64,000 nucleotides of DNA from Argentina anserina (Eukaryota > Streptophyta > Magnoliopsida > Rosales > Rosaceae), in assembly GCF_933775445.1 (NCBI RefSeq), contig NC_065876.1:3286001-3350000 (forward strand), in the 5' to 3' direction. The notes beneath the pieces are model-generated. The model worked only from the letters and a program-made list of their open reading frames with translations, had not been told where the DNA came from and ran no database searches. Made by a program: the position numbers and the translations under genes. Every line of letters starts with the position of its first letter. Position 1 is the first letter of the stretch. This document shows, one piece after another, positions 36,889 through 46,304 of this stretch.

Positions 36889-37440
36889 TTTTTTAGGGGA
36901 ATGAAACGAATTCATTTAGCATCAAGCCATTAAGAGTACAAGGCTCTACGATTATAAGGATCATGCAAATGGTGACAAGCCGCCCTTAGCAGGCGCTACC
37001 TACTAGATAACATAAGCCAAGACTAAAAACGCAATACAGGGTCGAGACTCACTACACTCACCCAAATATAGGAGCAAACGAGAAAAATAAAATAAAAACT
37101 ATGGGAAATACAACCCAACTAGTTGACCCAACCTAGCCCAAGCCCACCTCCATGGACCTCCAAAGACCAACTACCCAAGTTCAGCCACCGGCCACCGCTA
37201 CCTTCTGACCGCAAATCACCACCCCCATGTCAAACGCCGGTTGCCACCTCGAGCTACCACCCACTATCCATGGTAGAAGAAAAGACTTGCCACCCCTCAA
37301 GATTCAAACCTAGCAAAGAAGAACATCAAGATCCAATTTGGGTTTCTACACCTCTCATCTGACGAAGACGACAGTTTTTAAAGAAACCCTAGAAAGATCC
37401 GACAATTGTGGAGCCTTTTTCTTACTTGCGGACAGATAAC
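36889..37440 (-). mobile_element. Non-LTR retroposon (truncated LINE or SINE-like)
   Basis: A 552-bp insert bounded by perfect 20-bp direct repeats. Its left end is a run of T (poly-A on the minus strand), so it inserted in minus orientation. Read on the minus strand, the 3' end before the A-run has a GAATTCGTTTCATTCCCC-type sequence, similar in style to plant LINE tails. No RT domain is present and no pol III A/B boxes are visible at its 5' end. A 5'-truncated LINE is the best guess. The Pro-rich open frame on the plus strand (37123-37362) is probably fortuitous. Confidence 0.75.
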
Positions 37441-37460
37441 TGCATAGGATATTATTAATT
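37441..37460 (+). repeat. 20-bp target-site duplication, right copy
   Basis: Exact match to 36869-36888. The lyase reading resumes right after it (ASQVVEEF). Confidence 0.9.
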
Positions 37461-39558
37461 GGCCTCTCAAGTTGTTGAAGAATTTGTCACATCTCTGGGT
37501 TTGAGTTTTAATCCCTACGTTACTCGAATCCGAGCTTATGATTATGTAGCAGAACTTGTTCACGGAGTTGGCCAGTTCGACAAGATATTAACGGACTTTA
37601 AGGCTATGGCGTATTTCAAGAGCAAATAAACAAGGCTAGTGAAGGCAGTGACATTGGTGCGGCTAGTGACATTCGGTGTTCCTTTTAGCAGGAGGCTACC
37701 CATATATATCAACCCTTTTGAGGAACATGGGTTCTAGATTAGAGAATGCTCTAATGGCCTACAAAAACACACTCTCGAAGCGGCCGATGTATTCGGGTGC
37801 TCTCGTTAGAGAGTTAGAGACGGTTGCGCAAAGATATGGAGTTGCCGAGCCCTGTGAAATGTTAAAGGAACTAACCGGAGGACAAGCATCGGTCACCAAG
37901 GAAAGTATAGCAGAACATATTCAAGGCATGAAAGTACCAGACGAAGCAAAGGCCATTCTACTCATACTCGGAGCCGCTTCGGAACTGGCCAGAACAGTAG
38001 ACATAGCCGTGAATTTGTAACTGGTCATGTTATGCAGTTAGCCCTTATTAGCAAAAACTTGTGGACGTTAATAAAAAGTTTGAGCCGCACAATGGGCCAT
38101 TGTGAGGAGGGAACCTAAAACCACTAGTTCGTTCAGTTCATAACTTTACTGGGCTTTAACACGTGCGAGATATGTGTGGTTAAAAGAACAAAAGAACAAA
38201 AAGTAAGAAACTTCCATATCAGTGACGTCAGGGTAGCATCATCATACCTGACAGGGTCATCATTCTACCCAGCATGGTACCTGACGTGGCGGGAACAAGA
38301 CCTGGTAGGGACCACGAGGGACGCCATGATGGTCCCGCCTTCCTCAGAGGCAGACCACAAATGGCTAAGGGAAACAAAAGCATCTGAAATCGTCCGGCCA
38401 GTTGTTCCCCTCATCGCCGGCAGTGGGTCTCTGTTTCTTAAAACGATTGACGCCCCGATCAATGCTGGTGAAGGAGGAGTAAGAGAATTGGAGTGAAGTG
38501 ATCGATGGTCCATGGAGGCTTTTTTTTACGGGTGATCGATGAACGAATTGAGAGTACCGGCCGGGCGGCCACAAGTGAAGATGGCTAATGATAGAGGACT
38601 TCACATAGTGTGTATGTTTCATAGTCGACCCCAAAGTAGACACTTCATATTTGTAAGCACACGTATGTTGATACTTGATATGGTACCATATTCAGGGATC
38701 TCTATATTCATTAGTATAATGTGTTACACTAGCTATGTTTATTAATGGTAGATTAGACATGATTATTTCTGTTGAACACTCGTTAATTATAGAAGAAAAC
38801 TTACTAGCGATCTATCATCCAGCTCCCGGTTCTCGATCATTGATGTTCACAATTTTTCTATATCATCAACAACGATATATGGCCAAAATAAAATTGAAAC
38901 TTTCTAGCCTTAAATCGTACAGAACTCAACCAGCTACCTATTGATTCCGTCAACCTCCTCCATCTACGGTGCTGAAATGATGATTACATTATCCTCCATG
39001 GGCTATATTCTAACTACATTGAAAATTGAAACCATCATGTATATGTCACATGTGGCTAGCTAGTGTTAAACTATTACGTACTGCTCTATATCGTGGACAA
39101 TAAGCAACAATAGGATGAATAGAAACTAGACGTTAATGGTTCAATTTACGCACCACTCATCTCATCGATCACAATAATCACATTAGGACTGCATCATGGG
39201 CTTGACCTATATATCTACAAGAGGTGAAGAATATTTGTCGAGTTTGGTTGCCCTCCACCTTCTCTATAGAACTTATCAAAATTCCTAGCCTATAATTGGG
39301 ACTGGAATTTGGAAATCACAACCTCTCGATCATGTGAAACCCATTATCCTTGAATAATATAATTATGATATATCGTTTATAGGCGAATAATAATTAGCAC
39401 TCATATATTAGGAGACTTAAATCCCAAAAGGTTTTGTAATTTGTGAATGGTACAAGAATAATGGACGACATTCTCTGTCGAATGTTTTGCTTTTGCCTGC
39501 TTGAAACTTCATTGGGTATCGGGTCGGGCCAAGAGAGGCTTTTGTTTGTTTCCTGAGG

Positions 39559-39620
39559 AGCGGGGGGGCCATGCGGCGGAGGGGCGGGTGGGGGGACCGG
39601 CGGAGTGTCTGGGCCTGCGG
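39559..39620 (+). other. G-rich block, possible G-quadruplex or Pro-rich coding remnant
   Basis: The plus strand has runs of seven, four, three and six G within about 40 bases. Read on the minus strand, it falls in a 119-codon open frame (39753-39394) with PPVPPPAPPPHGPP. I cannot tell whether that frame is a real small gene; it has no ATG at its start and no recognised domain. Confidence 0.35.
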
Positions 39621-40290
39621 AGGGAGACCACCTTCTTGATTGGATCAAAATGTCATGATTGGATGGATCATTGGATAAGTGGTGACTCAATGGTGGTCTT
39701 ATAGCTCGAGCTATTTTGTTAATGAATGAGGGTGCGCTGTCTTTTACACTCACTAGTCTTGTGCTTACACTTGTCTTATGAAAACCACAACTAAAACTGG
39801 TTTGGCTTTCTCAATTTTTGTTTGGTGAAAAAACTAATCCAATTTAAAAGGTTCCGATTTTAATGCAAAGTTGGAACAAATTTCTTTATGTTATTGTTGT
39901 TGTTATCTAAATTAATAGTTTGCTTTGAGAGGTTGTGTAACTTGTGTTCATGTCATTAAAATGTCACACTTAGACGGTATAAATAAAAGTGGTTATATTC
40001 TCTTAAACGTATGTCAATCATGGGAGAATTTTTTAATTAATCGTTAATTATATTTATTTTTTATTACAATTTTTCATCTCAATCATTTAGATATTAGGTA
40101 CATATGAGTATATTAGATATACAAATTTTTCAGTCAAATTAATGATCATTAAGGTATCAAAATGTATTAAATTAATGAATGAAACAAAATTGTCAAACAT
40201 GAATCATTTAAGTTTATAATGAGTAAATCACATTTATGAATATCTTAACGATTTTCAATTTTAATAAAATCTTGCAGGGATGATCAACTT

Positions 40291-40291
<1 letters not shown>

Positions 40292-40322
<31 letters not shown>
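40292..40322. repeat. (AT)n microsatellite
   Basis: About 15 AT units in an AT-rich stretch. Confidence 0.85.
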
Positions 40323-40324
<2 letters not shown>

Positions 40325-40873
40325 ACAAACTAAAAGGTAAATATCTAAATATGAGATCGAAACTTGATGAATCAAAATTGTTGTCAACTAGTCCTTAACA
40401 AGATGATATTCGTTATAAAGAGCTTATGTCAACTAGTATCGTATTTTGCTATCATCTTATAGTTTTCTTTTAAGATGGTAATGAAATACCATCTAAGTGC
40501 ATGTGAAGTTCTTAAGTTATTTCTTACCTAAAAATATAATCATGAGATGAGAGTTTATATTCATACCTCAAAAAACGGTATTTAGATCTCCTTACTCAGT
40601 ATACCCCCATTTTGCTTTTATAAATATCTAAAATACTATTTAGACCTCTAAAGTTTTATTTAAATGCTCAATATCTAATTTGATATATCAAATCATACTA
40701 CTATATATTAATTTATTTCTTACTCTATTTAAAATTCATTTATTATATACAATTCGAAAAATGCATAATAATCACACAAACTATCTTCTCAAATTAATTT
40801 GATCACTCTTCCACTCATTTTCTAAATTCATAATAAATTGGTAATCTATATTTTTCATTCATTGATAGTAATA

Positions 40874-40964
40874 TCAATGTATATGGAATATTTTAACCTA
40901 TAATTAACGAGTTTTGTTCATCAACGTATATAAAATATTATAACCTCTAATGAACGAGTTTTAT
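40874..40964. repeat. 47-bp tandem duplication
   Basis: Two copies, starting at 40874 and 40921, share TCAAYGTATAT, ATATT, TAACCT, TAATKAACGAGTTTT. They differ by a few substitutions. Confidence 0.65.
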
Positions 40965-41355
40965 TTTTTTTGGCTCAAATCGAAGTTTATGAGAAATTCT
41001 AGATAGTTATATAGTTTATACATTAAATCGACCACATTCAATTTGATGTTTATCAACTATATTAATTTTTTGACTAATGATGTTTATCAAAAAAGAAGGT
41101 AATCAATTAAATCATTTAATGCAATTTGATATCCCATTTTGGATTGTCGAGCAATAAATATCAAGGATAATTATCTACATTTGTATTTTATAATATATAT
41201 AAGTAAAGAAGTATTTCTCTTATTGTATTTTTATTGTTATATGTTTTTGGTAATTTTATATGCATTGACTAAATCAAAACTATATAGGAAAAAGATGGAG
41301 GTCCAAGTACCATTTTGGGATGTATGAATATAAGCTCCCTCTTGAGATTCTTCTT

Positions 41356-41382
41356 GTATATATATATATATATATATATATT
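41356..41382. repeat. (AT)n microsatellite
   Basis: About 13 TA units. Confidence 0.85.
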
Positions 41383-41906
41383 TTGTTTTTGTTCTCTTAA
41401 GAAGGATTCTTGTATGTTTGCTTAACCTATCAAATGATGTCGAAAATACATCATTGTGATAAGATGTAGGAAAATACCTAAAATTGTCTGATTTAGAGTT
41501 TTTTATTTGGACTTGCCGACTTCTACAAACCCACAGCTCCCAATATGCACAATATAGAATCTTTGTCTCTATTAGATAAATTTAAAAACACTTGTATACA
41601 AGCCCTCTTCTTCAAAACGTGATTACCAAGTATGTATATACTATCTAAAATTCATCTAATGCACCATGCTCGAACATTACGAAGATAACTTAAAAGAAAG
41701 AAACAAGGCTAGGTGGCTATGTTATCATATATGACACCGACAAGGCTAGCTACGCTATCATATATGGCACCAGCTCCCTAAACTTGGTCTCATCTTCTTC
41801 TTCACCTTGTTGAAGCCTGTGAGCCCTAGAGAGCTAGGGTCATCATCTGATAGATGCACCAACCCAAATGCGAATTGAAACAGAGACAGTATTCCTTCTG
41901 TCATAG

Positions 41907-42539
41907 CTAGTTTTTACTTTTACAGCCAAGTTTTGTGTGGTTCTGGTAGTTTCTGTAATCGAAGTAAGATAGAGCCAGATGAATGTATATCGGGTTAATC
42001 ATAATGCATACTTTCCTACCAAGACGAGGCGCGCATATGTTTTTGTATATGATTTGGTCTCTTTTATCTTCCACTCGGGCACCTCCATTAATTATTCGTT
42101 GTGAACAATATTGGAATTGTTGAGCCAAGGGAGCCAGAAATTTGATCTCAGTTGGCCTTGAAATGGCATTGTATTCCTCTTTTTGATGGTAACGTGAGAG
42201 AGAGGCTATAAGATTGGCATTTATATATGCCTCGCTTTTATTGAACATTATAGCTAGAAACCTTATGTGTGGCAGCTTGGTCAAATGCTTTGTCAGCTTT
42301 CCTATCGCAATTCCAATAAAGCATGGAGATTCCTTTGTAAGATTTTTTAAACCATAGCGATGAAAATCCAATGACAGCATTTCAACCAAGACAAAAACCC
42401 ATCTTCCTTTTTGTTTGTGAAGAAAACAAAACCAGATGACGGACATTAAACTCAGAAACTCAGAACTTCCAGTTCCAGAACTCATAAGAAATGTGTGTCT
42501 TGTATACAAAGTCTTTTCGAAAATTAATTCTCCCCTCAA
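41907..42539 (-). CDS. Hypothetical open frame, 210 codons, unrecognised
   Basis: Long open frame on the minus strand. The upstream end lacks an ATG (first codon TTG); the first ATG gives MSSGTGSSEFLS and a product of about 190 residues. I recognise no domain, signal peptide or family. It ends 62 bp from a TRIM element. Length is the only argument for it, and in AT-balanced DNA a chance frame of this size is possible. Confidence 0.2.
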   Translation of the reverse strand: MRGELIFEKTLYTRHTFLMSSGTGSSEFLSLMSVIWFCFLHKQKGRWVFVLVEMLSLDFHRYGLKNLTKESPCFIGIAIGKLTKHLTKLPHIRFLAIMFNKSEAYINANLIASLSRYHQKEEYNAISRPTEIKFLAPLAQQFQYCSQRIINGGARVEDKRDQIIYKNICAPRLGRKVCIMINPIYIHLALSYFDYRNYQNHTKLGCKSKN

Positions 42540-42601
42540 TTAGGTTTTAATTACACAGTTAGTGATATGTTTAGTATAAATTGTCCCTCCGGCAAGAAAA
42601 T

Positions 42602-42781
42602 TATTGGAGAGGAGAGATTTCACATCTAAAAAGTGACAAAGAAAATAAAGCTTATAAGTGGGTGGATAATAACCAATTGTACCGAGGCCTTTTGTGATTA
42701 AAACCCAACACCTGTGAGGTGGCTAAGTTGGGACAATATCGGTACAGTTGGTCCACGGGCCACGCTTGTCGCTGTTTAACA
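42602..42781 (+). repeat. TRIM-2 left LTR
   Basis: 180 bp. It starts TATTGGAGAGGAG (a mutated TG) and ends TTTAACA directly before the PBS. Confidence 0.9.
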
Positions 42782-42989
42782 TGGTATCAGAGCGGGTCCC
42801 TCTCCAGTCGCGCCTCCAATCTTTCGTGGGCCCGAGTTGGGTGCCACTTTGTCATGCAATCGGAGGATTTTCCGATTGGATGTCCACTAAGTGTCGTTGG
42901 TTACTGGACCTTAGTTTCTTTCATCCCAGTATGTTGGATGTTAATCTGTCACGTGCAGACCTAAAAATTAGGTTGCACGTGAGGGGGCG

Positions 42990-43170
42990 TGTTGGAGAGG
43001 AGAGATCCCACATCTAAGAAGTGACAAAAAAAAATAAAGCTTATAAGTGGGTGGATAATAATCAATTGTACCGAGGCCTTTTGTGATTAAAACCCAACAC
43101 CTGTGAGGTGGCTAAGTTGGGACAATATCGGTACAGTTGGTCCACGGGCCACGCTTGTCGTTGTTTAATA
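42990..43170 (+). repeat. TRIM-2 right LTR
   Basis: 181 bp. It starts TGTTGGAGAGGAG and ends TTTAATA (a mutated CA), followed by AAAAT. Confidence 0.9.
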
Positions 43171-43324
43171 AAAATTGGCCCATCAGAGATTAGTAGTCTC
43201 TTCATATGTGTGAGGTATTTTGTTTCAAGTTGCTATATATGTATTACGTATATTAGTAGTCTCTTCATACTATCAACTAGCTATTCAATGCCATGGGGTC
43301 TGGGCGCATCTGGTTATTTGTTGC

Positions 43325-43327
<3 letters not shown>

Positions 43328-43372
<45 letters not shown>
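43328..43372. repeat. (AT)n microsatellite, left of foldback element
   Basis: About 22 AT units directly abutting the left arm of the foldback element. Confidence 0.9.
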
Positions 43373-43735
43373 GTCTCAGTTGCGGATGTCCGGACGAATA
43401 TTTCTTCCGGATTTCTGCCGTTTCTCTTCGATCCGACGTCGGCGATGTCATTTCTTCTCGCCGGAGTAATACCACGTATTCATATACGCTGCTCCGATGA
43501 AGAAGGAGAAAGAGATTGGAATCAAAGGTCAACCATGATTGATGGTGAAGTTCTGAGTGAGGTTGTTGCAAGACCTTCGATCTCGATCTCTTTCACATTC
43601 TTCTTCATCATAGTAGTGTTTAGAAAGATGTGGTGTCACTTCGGCGAGAGGAAACGACATTGCCCGCGTCGGATCGAGGAGAAAAGACAGAAATTCAGAC
43701 GGAAAAACCGTCCGGACGTCTACAGCCAAGAAGCG
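43373..43735. mobile_element. Foldback (MITE-like) element inside an (AT)n tract
   Basis: The whole block is an imperfect palindrome. The left arm (GATGTCCGGACG, TTTCTGCCGTTTCTC, CTCGCCGGAGT) pairs with the reverse complement of the right arm (GACGTCCGGACGG, TTTCTGTCTTTTCTC, CTCGCCGAAGT). Pairing at roughly 75-80% continues inward to a loop of about 40 bases near 43535-43575. It is flanked on both sides by AT repeats, as seen for MITEs that insert into TA microsatellites. Open frames on both strands encode near-identical peptides because the DNA is its own inverted copy; they are not genes. Less AT-rich than the surroundings. Confidence 0.75.
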
Positions 43736-43754
43736 TTATATATATATATATATA
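43736..43754. repeat. (AT)n microsatellite, right of foldback element
   Basis: About nine TA units that abut the right arm. Confidence 0.85.
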
Positions 43755-45866
43755 ACATTCTATGATCACTTCTATGTGTTCAAGGATGAACTTTGAATCC
43801 ACTCCAAATCTCGACAAGATTATAATCCCTTTGACCTCCGATCCTCAGCATTAGCAAGAAGATAGATGCTTTGAGTACACTTTGGTAGAGAATCCAGCAT
43901 GAGTACAAGTTATTATCCAAAATGATAACATATTTATTTGAAACATTCTTTGCTCAGTGCCGCTTAGTTATAAATAATTGGTCAAACTTACAAATCACTC
44001 GCTTTACGTACTTATTCATATCTGTTTTCGTCCAACGTCTGCATCATCCATCAGTTCACAAAGTGGAAAAGATGGTCGATTTCTCTATCTCTACCAAGGC
44101 ATTCATAACCTTAGTTTGCTCGGCGCTACGTACTAGCTAGTGACACACTGTAAGATAGGCTGTAGCGGAGGACACCTGCGTGTAGCTCGTTAATAAGAAC
44201 TTAGGGTTTATGCCTGGTTTTGAGGCCGGGTTTCACAGATATGCTCATATGCACATACAAGACACCTGCATGTAAATAAGAAATCCAGAAGTTTCCGATA
44301 GTTTGAGTTGTGATTGAAGATGTTGCAAGAAGGATTGAAGAATAATGAATATCAATATGCTGAAGGATAGGAGCTGATCGATGAACAAGCTATTATTACA
44401 ATTAATATTTGCAAGTCAAAACTCGGGAAATTAGTATGCAATCCTTATGTTCCATTGTTTTTCGAAAGATAGAATATAACAGCATTATGACTATGAATAA
44501 TGGTTTCCGTCCAGTACCCCTTCAATATATATGCGCTTCATTTTTACAGGACAAAGCATGTTTTCCCAGTCAAATCAAGATAAGAGTATGTCAATTCCAC
44601 TATATATAACACAATAATCAAGCTCTAAATTAGTGAGATCTACGTTATAATTTCGTTCAATCACAATCTAAACAGGCTGTGTTCTCTTTATGAACAAAAG
44701 GTTAAAGGGAAAAGGAGAAAGATAACCAGCAGTATCCAAAATCTCATTGCTGGATTTTAATTCACCCCTTTTAGCAGAAAAAAAGAAGAAGTTTTGATGC
44801 AGTTGACTTAATTCTCAACGGCTATGATGAAGCGTGTGTTGTTTCCAGGAGACAAAATCATGGTCTTTATGCTTGATAAAGATCAAGGGTGGTGATGCTG
44901 AGAAAAAAAATGGAGAGCAAAACTTTTGCATTACTTGTGGGTCTTTCCAATCCCTCCCTGACACACCCACCCACTAACACACACATTTGGATGCTGCTAA
45001 GTATGATTTTAAAGCCAGAGACCTTATAACGACCAATTAATGTTGACTAACAAATAAACACACCAAAATGACTATGTTCATGAAAATTAAGCATTTTTCT
45101 TGCTATACTCTCAAATCTCAATAATCATTTATCTTCTATTTTGTTTGTCGACCATGTTACTCTTATTTAAGTCTGTTTAGCAAATTTTTAACAAATGTAC
45201 AGCATCCGATCCTAACCCATATATATCTCTATTTCATTAATAACTCCACATCTTAGCTAGAAAACAATTCCAAAAAAGAAAAGAAAAGAGGGAGTAGCTA
45301 AGGATCATTTAGGTAATTGAAGTAGGATTCAGATAGATAGGCGGTTCGATCATGGTGTAATGTCATGCAGACATGAAATAAGACTAAAGGTGTGAAAGAT
45401 CCGAATTGGGAAGGAAGAGTAAAGTAGGGTTTTGCCCAATTTGGTGACTTGGGTGGGGTGTTTTAATTAGTACTGTTCTATATCAAAGTCAAGATTCTCA
45501 GACTAGCCATGAAGAGCTTGAGGATATGTAATGGGGACCCGTATCTCTCATCTCATCTCATGCAGCAGCAATAGTAGTAGCGCGCAGTTGCATTGCACCA
45601 AGCATATATTGTATCCATTCTATTATGAAGAATTATGGGTGTCCCCTAAAGCTTTTTAGAGCTTGGACATTGGATACCCTACAAAGAGAAAGAGGTTCTG
45701 TTTCAATTAATACAGCTTTGGTTTGAGCTAGCTAGCACCAGTTGATCAAGCTCTGAAAGTCACTGAGCTAGCCCTAGCTATATATGGAGATTAAGTAAAA
45801 GAACGAATCATATACGCAGGATAGCTGATATATGATAGGCGATGGCTCACCCTTGTACGGGGTGAC
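43755..45866. other. Intergenic, no gene seen
   Basis: AT-rich DNA with scattered frames under 73 codons. No supported feature. Confidence 0.5.
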
Positions 45867-46060
45867 TGTTAGCGTGAGTCATATATATAGTTTAGGAATG
45901 TAAATTAAATTATTATTACTTTCCTAGTCTAGATGTGTAGTACATGTGTAGTACATGTAGGGTTAGGGTTTGTACGTATTGTATCTCTATATATAGCCTC
46001 CACTGTGAGATGAATAATATATCAGAAAATTCATTCTCTAAAACCTCCTTATATTTGACT
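45867..46060 (+). repeat. Copia-2 5' LTR
   Basis: 194 bp, TGTTAGCGTGAG...TATTTGACT. Internal direct repeat TGTGTAGTACATG and TATA-like CTATATATAGCC. Confidence 0.92.
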
Positions 46061-46304
46061 TGGTATCAGAGCAAAGATCCAAAAGGATTTTGTCTCTTTG
46101 TTTTTCCGCTGCACTTTTTCGTTGAAGTTTTCCCAACGATTCTATTCTATTCTCCGATCGAAGTTTTTCCTATCGTTGTTTCTCGCTCCCGGGTTACTGT
46201 TCACGGAGTTGGTTTGTTTCCAGCCGTGCCCAAACCGAAATCCAGCCGTGCCCAGCCCATAAATCACCGTCGTGCCCAGAAGACGCAAGAGTCATCGCTC
46301 AACC
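46061..46304 (+). other. Copia-2 leader with deletion scar
   Basis: Begins with the PBS. It ends with a 20-base segment (46285-46304) identical to 46751-46770 in the integrase region, placed exactly where protease sequence resumes (YVTNANGEAF). No gag is seen. Confidence 0.8.

Larger units (their letters stand above)
36351..38020 (+). pseudogene. Adenylosuccinate lyase (purB/ADSL) pseudogene
   Basis: Fragments in several frames match plant adenylosuccinate lyase in order: HPEIARV, then VHLACTSEEVN, then a frameshift into LAQALILKGTMDNVIYPAMDD, then HIPNVSSTHGQ with an intact GT-AG intron (36616-36721), PVAFTTLGERIGNF, VGNYNAYH, VVEEFVTSLGLSFNPYVTRI, and a C-terminal part with RNMGSRLENALMAYKN, VAQRYGVAEPCEMLKELTGG and LARTVDIAVNL ending in TAA. 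The enzyme cleaves adenylosuccinate and SAICAR in purine synthesis. The fumarate-lyase signature loop (SSxMPHKxNP type) and adjoining residues are deleted, and there are several frameshifts and stops. The kept intron shows it is not a processed copy. A retroposon at 36889-37440 splits it. Confidence 0.88.
38021..42601. other. Intergenic, AT-rich with local GC-rich island
   Basis: No gene supported with confidence. It contains two (AT)n tracts, a 47-bp tandem repeat, a G-rich block near 39560-39620 and one 210-codon open frame (listed separately). Positions about 38160-38520 are less AT-rich, with open frames on both strands but no domain. Confidence 0.45.
42602..43170 (+). mobile_element. TRIM-2, terminal-repeat retrotransposon in miniature
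   Basis: Direct repeats of 180 and 181 bp flank a 208-bp internal region. The PBS TGGTATCAGAGCGGG (42782), complementary to initiator Met-tRNA, starts right after the left LTR. A purine-rich GTGAGGGGGCG lies just before the right LTR. A perfect AAAAT target duplication brackets the element (42597-42601 and 43171-43175). There is no coding capacity, so it would depend on another element's proteins. The LTRs are about 95% identical. Confidence 0.92.

Noticed and set aside
37123..37362. Pro-rich open frame of 79 codons
   Set aside because: It lies inside the retroposon and is antisense to its orientation; no domain.
43220..43765. 181-codon open frame and opposite-strand frames
   Set aside because: They arise because the foldback element is an inverted copy of itself and because AT repeats translate as Tyr-Ile runs.
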